From the NCBI RefSeq assembly GCF_022808645.1, contig NZ_JAKZKT010000026.1, positions 1 to 62,818 on the forward strand: a stretch of DNA of 62,818 nt. Direction: 5' to 3'. Below are positions 42,035-51,642 of this stretch, one piece after another. Below the pieces are notes generated by a model. The model did no database searches. It worked only from the letters and a program-made list of their open reading frames with translations, and was not told the origin of the DNA. How positions within the stretch are numbered: the first letter of the stretch is position 1; every line of letters begins with the position of its first letter. The stretch comes from Bacillus litorisediminis (GTDB lineage: Bacteria > Bacillota > Bacilli > Bacillales > JC228). The translations under genes and the position numbers were made by a program.

Positions 42035-42406
42035 ATATTTGTGGAAAAGTTTACGTAATCGGTTATCATAGTAAAAGAGATAAATTTGTGGAAAACTGTA
42101 TTGTCTAATTGACAGAAGAACCACAAATACTAATCAATATAAAGAGCAGAATGTACATTATTGAAGTGAGGGTAAAAGTGATGAAATCATTGATTTACTG
42201 CTGTTTAGAGCATGTTGATCTGGCATTAGAAGATGTGGTAGACGAAACGGGAGAGCCGCCGATTTTAAACAAGGTTGAAGGAGAAAATGAACTATCAACA
42301 GGCTGTGAATATTGTCAAAATCAAGCGATATATGTGGTAGGGAACACTCATTCTGACACAATATGTGGACAATAAATGTGTATATGTGGATAACTTCTGT
42401 GGATAT
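42005..42406. other. DnaA-box group around yyzF, upstream of rlmH
   Basis: TGTGGATAA occurs at 42005-42013 and 42385-42393, TGTGGACAA at 42364-42372 and TGTGGATAT at 42398-42406. TGTGGAAAA occurs at 42040-42048 and again near 42088. Three boxes lie within 43 bp before rlmH. Confidence 0.6.
42181..42375 (+). CDS. yyzF: YyzF-like CxxH/CxxC small protein
   Basis: A 64-residue protein with CCLEH near the start and CEYCQN near residue 50, the pattern of the CxxH/CxxC (YyzF-like) family; these residues probably bind zinc. Its function is unknown. GTGAGGG precedes the ATG at 42181; the frame is open upstream but the start here fits the family. It lies between htrC and rlmH as in B. subtilis. Confidence 0.88.
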   Translation: MKSLIYCCLEHVDLALEDVVDETGEPPILNKVEGENELSTGCEYCQNQAIYVVGNTHSDTICGQ

Positions 42407-42431
42407 CTTGTTCGTAAAGTGAGGAAAACCT

Positions 42432-42911
42432 GTGAATATCACGATTTTGTCGGTCGGAAAATTAAAGGAAAAGTACCTAAAGCTTGGGATTGAGGAATAT
42501 GTCAAACGCCTGTCGAGCTATGCAAAAGTTGAAATTGTCGAAGTTCCGGATGAGAAGGCGCCAGAAAATTTAAGTCCAAAGGAAGAGGAAATGGTTAAAT
42601 TTAAAGAGGGAGAACGGCTCTTGGCAAAAGTTAAAGATGAAGATTATGTCATTGCGTTGGCAATCGAAGCGCAGATGCCCTCTTCAGAAAAACTTGCAGC
42701 CAAACTGGATCAGCTTGCTACATATGGAAAAAGTAAAATCTCCTTTATTATAGGCGGATCATTAGGATTAAGCAGCGAAGTTATGCAGCGTGCAGATGAG
42801 GCGATATCCTTTTCTCGTATGACATTTCCTCACCAGCTGATGCGGTTAATATTGGTAGAACAGATTTACCGAGCATTTCGGATTATTAGGGGTGAACCGT
42901 ATCATAAGTAG
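42432..42911 (+). CDS. rlmH: 23S rRNA pseudouridine-1915 N3-methyltransferase RlmH
   Basis: RlmH is a SPOUT methyltransferase. The 159-residue protein starts [17 protein letters not shown], has the SAM loop [10 protein letters not shown] and ends with the conserved [16 protein letters not shown]. The start is GTG at 42432 after GTGAGG. It is the last gene of the conserved origin block; DnaA boxes lie just upstream. Confidence 0.97.
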   Translation: MNITILSVGKLKEKYLKLGIEEYVKRLSSYAKVEIVEVPDEKAPENLSPKEEEMVKFKEGERLLAKVKDEDYVIALAIEAQMPSSEKLAAKLDQLATYGKSKISFIIGGSLGLSSEVMQRADEAISFSRMTFPHQLMRLILVEQIYRAFRIIRGEPYHK

Positions 42912-42993
42912 ATCTAGTTATTTACCCTTTGCAAATAAGTGATTGGAAGATATAGGATAGATAGAGGATGTTATCAAGAGGAGATGTAGAAAC

Positions 42994-44022
42994 ATGAACG
43001 CGCTAACCTTAGTTGAAGAAACCAGAGCAGGTGTAGTTGAAAATGTTCATACTGGTATGATTTGCGGGGTAAATGAAAAATTAGAAACGATATACTATAC
43101 AGGGGATTCTGCCCACTACACGTATTTTCGGTCTGCAGCCAAGCCAATCCAAGCGCTGCTAGTATTTTTATCAAATTGTATAACGAAATATGGACTGACG
43201 AATGAGGAGGCCGCTTTGTTTACAGCTTCTCACCGGGGAGAATCCTATCATATCGCTGCCCTTGAATCGATGTTACAGAAATTACCTGTCAGTGAAGATG
43301 AATTATTTTGTCCATATTCTTATCCCTTAAATGTCAAGCCAAAGGAAGAAATGCTTCGAAAACATATGGAGAAAAGAAGGCTGTACCATAACTGTGCGGG
43401 AAAACATATGGGGTTTGTGACGGTTTGCCGTGAATATGGATTCCCAGTCGAAGGATATTGGAAGGTGGATCATCCGCTTCAGCAACAAATAGTAAAATTT
43501 CTTTCGGAGCTGGCGGAATTGCCTATTTCTGAGGTTAAGATTGGAATAGATGGTTGTGGTGTCCCTGTTTTTGCCATTCCATTAAAAAATATGGCACTGA
43601 CGTATTTAAAATTAGCATGTCCAGATTTGATTAAAGATCCATTATTGCAAGAAGCTGTGATGCAAATGACTAGTGTCATGAATGAACATCCCCGTATGGT
43701 TGCTTCAGAGAACTTTATTTGTTCCGTCCTGCTTCAGGATCAAAATATCGTAGCAAAAGGCGGAGCGCAAGGGGTATATTGCTTCGGTTTGAAGAAAGAA
43801 AGAACGGGCTTTGCTTTAAAAGTGTTAAATGGATCAGAGGATGTCTGGCCTGTAATTGTAGCTGGTATTCTTGAGCAAATTGGCTATGAAAACAAACAAA
43901 CGATTGCTAGTTTAAGAGCTTTAAAACCATCCATTATACGGAATGATGCAGGGGCGGATGTTGGGAAGATTAACGAAAAGTTTATATTAACTGGAACGCA
44001 AAATACGGCTTCAGAAAAATAG
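42994..44022 (+). CDS. L-asparaginase II family (ReAV/AnsA-like zinc enzyme)
   Basis: This 342-residue protein belongs to the PF06089 asparaginase family, unrelated to the usual bacterial AnsA/AnsB fold and typified by the Rhizobium etli thermolabile enzyme. The residues reported for that enzyme can be placed: Arg46-Ser47-x-x-Lys50 (RSAAKP), Ser79 (SHRGE), Cys134 and Lys137 (NCAGKHMG), Asp186 and Cys188 (GIDGCG), and Lys255 (AKGGAQG). It should give aspartate and ammonia in the cytoplasm; no signal peptide is seen. GAGGAG precedes the ATG. cutC follows after 56 bp, perhaps in one transcript. Confidence 0.85.
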   Translation: MNALTLVEETRAGVVENVHTGMICGVNEKLETIYYTGDSAHYTYFRSAAKPIQALLVFLSNCITKYGLTNEEAALFTASHRGESYHIAALESMLQKLPVSEDELFCPYSYPLNVKPKEEMLRKHMEKRRLYHNCAGKHMGFVTVCREYGFPVEGYWKVDHPLQQQIVKFLSELAELPISEVKIGIDGCGVPVFAIPLKNMALTYLKLACPDLIKDPLLQEAVMQMTSVMNEHPRMVASENFICSVLLQDQNIVAKGGAQGVYCFGLKKERTGFALKVLNGSEDVWPVIVAGILEQIGYENKQTIASLRALKPSIIRNDAGADVGKINEKFILTGTQNTASEK

Positions 44023-44078
44023 CGGTTTTGATACATTAAGGTTTAGAGGCTGAACATAATTTTGTAAGGTGGATGTTT

Positions 44079-44711
44079 ATGCTTAAAGAAGTCTGTGTGG
44101 AGAATTTTACGATCATTCCCGATGTGATTGCAAGGGGGGCAGGCCGTATTGAGCTTTGTGACAATCTTGCTGTCGGGGGTACAACGGTAAGTCACGGTGT
44201 TGCTAAAAAGACTATTGAATATTGCCACAGTAAAAATATTAAGATTATGGCCATGATAAGGCCTAGAGGTGGCAATTTTATTTATAGTCATGAAGAAATC
44301 GAAATGATGAAGTATGATCTCGTCCATCTAAAACAGTTAGGTACGGATGGAGTAGTGCTGGGCTGTTTAAATAATACGGGTTGGATTGATGAGATGGCCA
44401 TGCTCACCCTATTAGAATTGGCAAATGGACTAGAGGTCACCTTTCACATGGGGTTTGATCAAATAAAACCTGAGTATCAGCTTAAAGCGATTGATTGGCT
44501 TGCAGAACACAATGTAGATCGAATCTTAACCCATGGAGGCCCGATAGATTCCTCAATTGAGCATAACCTGCCCAGATTGAAGGAATATATAGACTATGCG
44601 GCGGGCAGAATCATTATCCTTCCTGGTGGTGGAATTACTGATAAAAACCTACAATCTGTCGCCAATGCATTAAATATAAACGAAGCTCACGGGACAAAAA
44701 TAGTTGGCTAA
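44079..44711 (+). CDS. cutC: CutC family protein
   Basis: A TIM-barrel protein with the family marks KEVCVENF, GAGRIELCDNLAVGGTTVS, MIRPRGGNF and ILTHGG. CutC was linked to copper homeostasis in E. coli, though that role has been questioned. At 210 residues it is short of the ~240-250 seen in E. coli but like the Firmicute forms. ATG 44079 has AAGGTGGA at 5 nt; the ATG two codons upstream touches the ribosome site. Confidence 0.87.
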   Translation: MLKEVCVENFTIIPDVIARGAGRIELCDNLAVGGTTVSHGVAKKTIEYCHSKNIKIMAMIRPRGGNFIYSHEEIEMMKYDLVHLKQLGTDGVVLGCLNNTGWIDEMAMLTLLELANGLEVTFHMGFDQIKPEYQLKAIDWLAEHNVDRILTHGGPIDSSIEHNLPRLKEYIDYAAGRIIILPGGGITDKNLQSVANALNINEAHGTKIVG

Positions 44712-44772
44712 AACACTAGAGCCCAGTTGTATTGTCCTTCACTCCACTTTTTACCAGATAGTAGCTTTTAAC

Positions 44773-44816
44773 TATCAAAAAATAAAAAATTTGATAAACT
44801 ATTATTAGGTTATAAT
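44773..44816 (+). promoter_or_regulatory. mqo promoter region with dyad
   Basis: TATAAT at 44811-44816 is a perfect -10. TATCAAA (44773-44779) and TTTGATA (44790-44796) form a dyad that covers the expected -35 area and may be an operator. Confidence 0.4.
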
Positions 44817-44821
44817 TAATA

Positions 44822-44892
44822 CAGAAATGGTGTGAAATTATGTGGCTCCTTGGGCTGATGGTACGAAACCAGGAGCGCTAACATCATTTCTG
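44822..44892 (+). promoter_or_regulatory. Long structured 5' leader of mqo
   Basis: CAGAAATGGTGT (44822-44833) pairs over 12 positions, one G-U, with ACATCATTTCTG (44881-44892). Inside, GCTCCT(T)GG (44845-44853) pairs with CCAGGAGC (44869-44876), leaving the loop GCTGATGGTACGAAA. The predicted transcription start falls at the foot of the helix. The ribosome site lies 3' of it. Confidence 0.6.
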
Positions 44893-44920
44893 CAAATCTT
44901 AAGAGATAAGGTTGATAAAA

Positions 44921-46435
44921 ATGAGTAACAGACATACTACAACAGACGTTATCTTAATCGGTGCCGGAATCATGAGTGCGACTTTGGGGGCACTGCTGAA
45001 AGAGTTAGTGCCGGAATGGAAAATTACAGTGTTTGAGAAGCTCGAAAACGCAGGAGAGGAAAGCTCTAACGAATGGAATAATGCAGGAACGGGGCATTCT
45101 GCACTGTGCGAGCTTAACTACACTCCCGAAAAATCGGACGGATCCATAGATATTAGCAAAGCTATAAAAATTAACGAACAGTTTCAGATTTCAAAACAGT
45201 TTTGGTCTTATCTTGTAAACAGCAATCTCATACGTAATCCTCAGGACTTTATCATGCCATTGCCCCATATCAGTTTAGTGCAAGGAGAAAAAAATGTAAC
45301 GTTCTTGAAAAAACGTTTTGAAGCGCTGTCAAATAATCCATTGTTTCAAGGCATGGAATTTTCCGATGATCCGGAAAAATTAAAGGAATGGATTCCGCTT
45401 ATTATGGAAGGCCGTACATCGAAGGAACCGATAGCGGCAACAAAAATTGACTCCGGAACCGATGTCAACTTTGGCGCTTTAACACGCATGTTGTTTGACC
45501 ACTTAAAGAGTCAAAACGTCGAAATTAACTACAAACATTTGGTAAAGGATATTAAACGTACTACCGACAACTCGTGGAAATTAAAAGTGCTTGACATGGA
45601 TAGCGGTAAAATCGAATACCATACTGCAAAATTCGTCTTTATCGGCGGTGGTGGCGGAAGTCTGCCTTTACTGCAAAAAACAGGTATTCCTGAAAGTAAA
45701 CATATCGGGGGATTCCCGGTAAGCGGACTATTCCTGGTATGTAACAATCCGGAGGTTGTAGAGCAGCATCATGCAAAAGTATACGGCAAAGCTGCAGTTG
45801 GTGCACCTCCAATGTCTGTGCCGCATCTAGATACACGATATATCGACAACAAAAAATCATTGCTATTTGGACCGTATGCCGGCTTCTCTCCAAAATTCTT
45901 AAAAACTGGTTCAAATATGGATTTATTAGGTTCTGTAAAACCGAATAATGTCTTCACTATGTTAGCAGCAGGTGCAAAAAACATTCCATTAACAAAATAT
46001 CTGATTGGGCAACTTATGTTATCAAAAGAACAACGTATTGAAGAGTTACGAAAATTTGTTCCGACCGCTAAAGGTGAAGATTGGGATATTGTAGTGGCGG
46101 GGCAACGTGTACAAGTTATTAAAGATACTGACAGCGGCGGCAAAGGAACGCTTCAATTTGGTACGGAAGTTGTTAGTAGCTCGGATGGCTCGATTGCTGC
46201 ATTGCTTGGTGCTTCTCCAGGTGCTTCTACTGCCGTCCACGTCATGCTTGAAGTAATTAGAAAATGCTTCCCGCAACATCTGAAAGCCTGGGAACCGAAA
46301 ATAAAAGAAATGATTCCATCATATGGCATGTCATTAATGGAAAATCCAGAGCTTATCCGCGAAATTCATACTTCAACTGAGAAGGCGCTGGGCTTAGCAG
46401 ATCAAAAGGATAAAAAACAAGTAAATCTTGCATAA
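44921..46435 (+). CDS. mqo: Malate:quinone oxidoreductase
   Basis: Mqo is a membrane-peripheral FAD enzyme that oxidises malate to oxaloacetate and reduces quinone. The FAD motif [21 protein letters not shown] is followed by the family signature [23 protein letters not shown] in two parts, and by [21 protein letters not shown]. At 504 residues it is full length. ATG 44921 follows AAGG; a TTG three codons upstream overlaps it. B. subtilis uses mdh and yqjV-type enzymes, so this is an accessory or alternative malate route here. Confidence 0.95.
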   Translation: MSNRHTTTDVILIGAGIMSATLGALLKELVPEWKITVFEKLENAGEESSNEWNNAGTGHSALCELNYTPEKSDGSIDISKAIKINEQFQISKQFWSYLVNSNLIRNPQDFIMPLPHISLVQGEKNVTFLKKRFEALSNNPLFQGMEFSDDPEKLKEWIPLIMEGRTSKEPIAATKIDSGTDVNFGALTRMLFDHLKSQNVEINYKHLVKDIKRTTDNSWKLKVLDMDSGKIEYHTAKFVFIGGGGGSLPLLQKTGIPESKHIGGFPVSGLFLVCNNPEVVEQHHAKVYGKAAVGAPPMSVPHLDTRYIDNKKSLLFGPYAGFSPKFLKTGSNMDLLGSVKPNNVFTMLAAGAKNIPLTKYLIGQLMLSKEQRIEELRKFVPTAKGEDWDIVVAGQRVQVIKDTDSGGKGTLQFGTEVVSSSDGSIAALLGASPGASTAVHVMLEVIRKCFPQHLKAWEPKIKEMIPSYGMSLMENPELIREIHTSTEKALGLADQKDKKQVNLA

Positions 46436-46464
46436 CCGAAGTAGTAGATGTCATAGAATTCAAC

Positions 46465-46495
46465 GGTTCTATCGGAATACTGATAGAACCTTTTT
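46465..46495 (+). terminator. Terminator of mqo
   Basis: GGTTCTATC (46465-46473) pairs with GATAGAACC (46482-46490), followed by TTTTT. Confidence 0.9.
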
Positions 46496-46747
46496 GTTCC
46501 GCCCCGCTGTAGTTTCAATACCTGGATTAATGAGTTACAAGAAACCTCATGGTTCTGCTTTATAACAAGATTACTCTATCGCGTAGTGCATTCAATATTG
46601 ATAGTTTACCTTTTTTATAATGTTTAAATATCAGGCAGATTTCATTTTTGATAGTATAATGAAAGCGGTACATATTATGTTGAGAAGGAAACATTGCCTT
46701 CAATAAGATTTGCTATCGTTGCATTGCAATAAAATCTATTAATCGTG

Positions 46748-46835
46748 GTAATCGATTACAACAAGAGCTTGCTTCGGCAGTTTAAATCAATAAAATATTC
46801 AAAAGATTTGACATCTTATAGTAAACTAGTAATAA
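46748..46835 (+). promoter_or_regulatory. Malic enzyme promoter region with palindrome
   Basis: TTGACA (46808-46813) and TAATAA (46830-46835) with a 16-bp spacer form a likely promoter. A perfect 12-bp palindrome GTAATCGATTAC lies at 46748-46759, about 50 bp upstream of the -35. The rest of the 515-bp gap holds the mqo terminator and the leader hairpin TGCCAT/ATGGCA (46875-46911). Confidence 0.45.
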
Positions 46836-46950
46836 GAATAAGTGTGTTAACTATGTATCTGTCTTTTAGGATGATGCCATATTAGAGGCAGGACCTTGGG
46901 CAGAGATGGCAAAAATTTTAATATAATGAATGGCTAAAAGGAGAGACACA

Positions 46951-48348
46951 ATGGCTTACAATAATTTAGTAGCTCGAGTTGAATTAAAAAATGTTTCGTT
47001 TGGTGAAGTCGCTTCTGTAATAGGAAAAGCAGGGGGAGATATCATATCCATTGATGTGATTAGTTCAAGCGGGGAATCTTCTGTGCGTGACATCACAATT
47101 GCAGTTAGGGACATAGAGGAGGAACAGGTTCTTGATCGTCTGAAAGCAACCCCAGGTGTTAAAATCATTAATGTATCTGATCGAACATTCCTTGCGCATT
47201 TGGGTGGAAAAATTTCGACTAAAACAAAGATACCAATCAAAAATAGAGATGATTTATCAAGGGTTTATACTCCAGGCGTTGCCCGTGTTTGTTCCGCTAT
47301 TTATGAAGATCCGCGGAAAGCTTACTCTCTCACGATTAAAAGGAATACTGTTGCCGTTATCTCAGATGGGAGTGCGGTACTCGGTCTTGGAAATATAGGT
47401 CCACTCGCATCGGCTCCAGTTATGGAAGGGAAAGCGATGTTATTTAAGCAATTAGCGGATGTCGATGCCTTTCCAATTTGTTTGGATACGCAGGATACAG
47501 AGGAGATTATTCAAACCATAAAAAATATCGCGCCTATTTTTGGCGGGATTAATTTAGAAGATATTAGTTCCCCGCGTTGTTTCGAAATTGAAAAGCGTTT
47601 GAGTGAAGAATTGGATATTCCAGTGTTTCATGATGATCAGCATGGAACCGCAGTGGTTGTCATTGCAGGTCTTTTAAATGCTTTAAAAGTAGTGGGCAAA
47701 AAAATTGAAAACGTTCGTGTGGTTGTGAATGGAATCGGAGCAGCTGGTGTTGCCATTTGTAAAATGCTTATCAATGCGGGAGTAAAACGTCTTGTTCCTG
47801 TGGACGTAGATGGGGCAATCATAAATGGCGGAACCTATCCTCATCCAATGTGGCAATGGCTCGCAGAACAAGATCAAGTGGAAAAACAAGAAGGGACATT
47901 AAGAGACGTTATTAAAGATGCTGATGTCTTTATTGGCGTATCCAGAGGCGGGGTTTTGTCGGCTGAAGACGTTCGGAAAATGGCTGAAGATCCAATCGTT
48001 TTTGCGATGGCTAACCCTAACCCTGAGATTTCTCCAGAAGAAGCTCTTGAACATGTTAGAGTATTTGCAACAGGACGCAGTGACTACCCAAACCAAATTA
48101 ATAACGTTCTAGCGTTCCCTGGCATTTATCGTGGAGCTCTCGATTGTCGGGCAACTCATATTAATGAGCCAATGAAGCTTGCTGCAGCTCGGGCCATTGC
48201 TGCTGTGGTTACCGATAAAGAATTAAATGAGCAGTATATTATTCCGAGTATTTTCAACGAGCAGGTTGTTTCAAAAGTACGTTATGCTGTGATACAAACA
48301 GCTATTTTAACAGGGGTAGCCCGTCGGATCCCAAAGGATTTTAGATAG
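46951..48348 (+). CDS. NAD(P)-dependent malic enzyme with N-terminal ACT domain
   Basis: The enzyme decarboxylates malate to pyruvate with reduction of NAD(P). Residues 8-80 form an ACT domain ([20 protein letters not shown]), a likely allosteric site. The malic domain ([28 protein letters not shown]) and the Rossmann domain ([16 protein letters not shown]) follow. The 465 residues are longer than B. subtilis YtsJ because of the ACT part. AAAGGAG precedes ATG 46951. It follows mqo on the same strand but has its own promoter. Confidence 0.94.
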   Translation: MAYNNLVARVELKNVSFGEVASVIGKAGGDIISIDVISSSGESSVRDITIAVRDIEEEQVLDRLKATPGVKIINVSDRTFLAHLGGKISTKTKIPIKNRDDLSRVYTPGVARVCSAIYEDPRKAYSLTIKRNTVAVISDGSAVLGLGNIGPLASAPVMEGKAMLFKQLADVDAFPICLDTQDTEEIIQTIKNIAPIFGGINLEDISSPRCFEIEKRLSEELDIPVFHDDQHGTAVVVIAGLLNALKVVGKKIENVRVVVNGIGAAGVAICKMLINAGVKRLVPVDVDGAIINGGTYPHPMWQWLAEQDQVEKQEGTLRDVIKDADVFIGVSRGGVLSAEDVRKMAEDPIVFAMANPNPEISPEEALEHVRVFATGRSDYPNQINNVLAFPGIYRGALDCRATHINEPMKLAAARAIAAVVTDKELNEQYIIPSIFNEQVVSKVRYAVIQTAILTGVARRIPKDFR

Positions 48349-48401
48349 AAGGTTATCTTATTCTTACTGTTTATTCAATCCCTTAATATTGTTTTATTTA
48401 G

Positions 48402-48433
48402 CCCTAATTTCTTCGAAGGAATTAGGGTTTTCA
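48402..48433 (+). terminator. Terminator of the malic enzyme gene
   Basis: CCCTAATT...CTTC and GAAG...AATTAGGG (48402-48427) form a nearly perfect 13-bp stem, followed by TTTTC. Confidence 0.85.
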
Positions 48434-48539
48434 TTTATGAATTAAGTATTTTCGCCGTTTCACCTGATACGGTGACCGTACCCATAAGTAAATGAGGTTT
48501 TTTCTATAATCCTTGTCTGATTTCGATCTTAATATAGGC

Positions 48540-48581
48540 TCAAAATATAATAAAATCAGCTCCGAAACCTCGGAGCTGATT
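48540..48581 (-). terminator. Terminator of the xylanase gene
   Basis: AATCAGCTCCGA (48554-48565) and TCGGAGCTGATT (48570-48581) form a perfect 12-bp stem; on the minus strand it is followed by TTTTATTATATTTTG. Confidence 0.9.
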
Positions 48582-48597
48582 AACTAGTTTCCTTTAG

Positions 48598-49755
<1,158 letters not shown>

Positions 49756-49843
49756 TCAATCTCCTTTTTAAAAATTGTTTTTTGAAGGTTTTTATAAAGG
49801 ACTTTAACTAAGCTTTCATTTTATAGTTCCCTGGCCAGGAGAA

Positions 49844-49857
49844 AGAAAGGGCTTTCA
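49844..49857 (-). promoter_or_regulatory. cre-like catabolite site of the xylanase gene
   Basis: Minus-strand TGAAAGCCCTTTCT matches TGAAAGCGCTTTCA at 12 of 14 positions, though the central CG is changed. It lies downstream of the presumed start of transcription, where CcpA can act as a roadblock. Confidence 0.4.
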
Positions 49858-49903
49858 ATTTGTTGCGAAAAAATGATCAAGCCGCAGTCCTTGCTTGTGG
49901 TAA

Positions 49904-49944
49904 TTATAACATCGAGAACTTAGTTTATCTACTAAATAAACTAA
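49904..49944 (-). promoter_or_regulatory. Xylanase promoter with XylR-like operator
   Basis: TTAGTTTAT (49920-49928) and ATAAACTAA (49936-49944) are perfect inverted 9-mers spaced 7 bp, a 25-bp dyad with the TTAGTTT...AAACTAA ends of the B. subtilis XylR operator. The -10 is an extended TGtTATAAT on the minus strand (TATAAT at 49909-49904), so the dyad covers the -35 region. Confidence 0.75.
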
Positions 49945-50463
49945 GTATTCGAACTATTTTATTAATTTGGTAAAATTGTAGCAGTAAAAAATAACTAAAA
50001 ATGAAGTTTAAAAGCTAAAATATTCTAGTGATTTTGGACCAGGGGAGCGGTCGTTCTAAATACTCAGCAAAAGGAGCCGACCTTATCTTTGAATAACTGG
50101 CCAAGATAAAGGTTCTGTATTTAATGGAACAGCAAATTTCGATGGTATACGACAATGACAATAATCTGTACGTGTAATAGTACCTATTTTTCATGGTGTG
50201 ATTTATTTTAATAGTTTACGATTGGTCAGTTTTGCCTATGCAATATGATAAAAATTATTAGACATGCTTAAATCTCAATAAAATCTTATAACCGAATACC
50301 TGCCTGTCTGCTATAAAACACAAATATATACGTCTATTTTCATATATTTCATTACTCGAAATATGTCTAAAGAATAGACAGAATACTCTATTAATTCTGT
50401 CAAATATAACTTATATAATGATAGTTACCTATTGAAAATTAATAGAAGGCGGAGGGATATTTA
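49945..50463. other. Spacer between the xylanase and M14 peptidase genes
   Basis: The region is AT-rich. It contains at about 50045-50100 a block (GGAGCGGTCGTTCTA, then AAAAGGAGCCGACCT, then a CCTTATCTT/AAGATAAAGG hairpin) partly shared with 6465-6535. The M14 promoter should lie in the last 100 bp but I cannot place it. No gene is seen. Confidence 0.4.
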
Positions 50464-51531
50464 ATGAGTTTGAAAAAGAAAGTTTTATCGGTTTCTTTAT
50501 CTGGCTTAATGGCGCTGGGGATATTCACTAATGTTACTATTCCGGCCAGTGCAGTTGGAAATGGTCCAGAACCTGGCCATGGTTCGATTCAAACTTCGAT
50601 TCTGCATACGTATGAAAGCATGGTAGACTACCTTAAAACAGAAGATGCAAAGCAAGAAGCAATGGAGCTTGAAGTGATTGGCCAAACTGTAAAAGGACGA
50701 GATATTTATCTAGCAAAATACATATCCAATCCAGAAAATCCAACTATTCTATTTTTAACTCAACAGCATGGAAATGAACAGCTTACTACGGAAGGAGCTC
50801 TAGAATTTATTAAACACTTAGGTACTAATAAAACAAAAGGTGTTTTAGAAAATGTAAATGTGCTAGTGCTTCCAATGCTGAATGCAGACGGTGCAATGGG
50901 AGATGTTAATTTTTCGCTGGATAATTACTTAGCAGACGGAGAACGCCATCTTACACGTTACAATGCAAATGAAGTTGACTTAAACCGTGAACATGATAAA
51001 GCGATTGAGGATATGGAAGTTGAAGTTAGAGCATTGCACGAAAATGTATTTGCAAAATACGATATTGATTACATGATTGATTTACACCATCAAGGAGCAA
51101 TGAATCAAACGGAAGGTGAACTAGTTTCTGGATCCATCCTTTATCCAACCAATTCCCAAGTAAAACCAGAAGTTTTAGAAGGCTCAAAAAAGCTTGGGGC
51201 TATAGTATATGGCGCACTTGAAAATACGGGTTGGGGCCACATAGGTAAATATAATGGCGGGAATGGTGCAAATATTGGACGAAATGGTGCTGCCCTCCGT
51301 TATGATATCTCAACACTTCTTTTTGAAATGCGCGGAATGTCTGATCACTATATCGAATCATACGCGCTAGGTCAAAAAAGTAATGGCTATTTAATTAAGC
51401 AAACGATTTTAACATTAGATGCGGCAGTAAGAGCCATTGCAGATGGATCAATTGAAACAGCTGATACAAGCTTCTGGGATACTCTTCCGACACAAACAAC
51501 AAGACCCAATGAAGAAGATGATAGTGAATAA
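50464..51531 (+). CDS. Secreted M14-family zinc carboxypeptidase
   Basis: A signal peptide (residues 1-30, MSLKKKVLSVSLSGLMALGI start, IPASA-V cut) shows export. The M14 zinc ligands are His102 and Glu105 (QQHGNEQ) and His208 or 209 (DLHHQG). Arg175 (NREHD) fits substrate binding and Glu288 (LFEMRG) is the catalytic base. M14 enzymes remove C-terminal residues or act on wall peptides; the substrate cannot be told. The tail is Thr- and Asp-rich (RPNEEDDSE) without a known anchor. GGCGGAGGG precedes the ATG. It is a single gene. Confidence 0.88.
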   Translation: MSLKKKVLSVSLSGLMALGIFTNVTIPASAVGNGPEPGHGSIQTSILHTYESMVDYLKTEDAKQEAMELEVIGQTVKGRDIYLAKYISNPENPTILFLTQQHGNEQLTTEGALEFIKHLGTNKTKGVLENVNVLVLPMLNADGAMGDVNFSLDNYLADGERHLTRYNANEVDLNREHDKAIEDMEVEVRALHENVFAKYDIDYMIDLHHQGAMNQTEGELVSGSILYPTNSQVKPEVLEGSKKLGAIVYGALENTGWGHIGKYNGGNGANIGRNGAALRYDISTLLFEMRGMSDHYIESYALGQKSNGYLIKQTILTLDAAVRAIADGSIETADTSFWDTLPTQTTRPNEEDDSE

Positions 51532-51558
51532 AAATATGTAAGTATATCCGTGATAAAG

Positions 51559-51598
51559 GAAAGTCGCTCAACTGCAATTAAAATAGTGAGCGACTTTC
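51559..51598. terminator. Stem between the M14 gene and ahpF
   Basis: GAAAGTCGCTCA (51559-51570) and TGAGCGACTTTC (51587-51598) are perfect 12-bp arms between two convergent genes. T-tracts on both sides are weak. Confidence 0.6.
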
Positions 51599-51642
51599 GA
51601 AATTAAAAGATATACTTTGAGAAATGTAGATTAAATGTGTCA

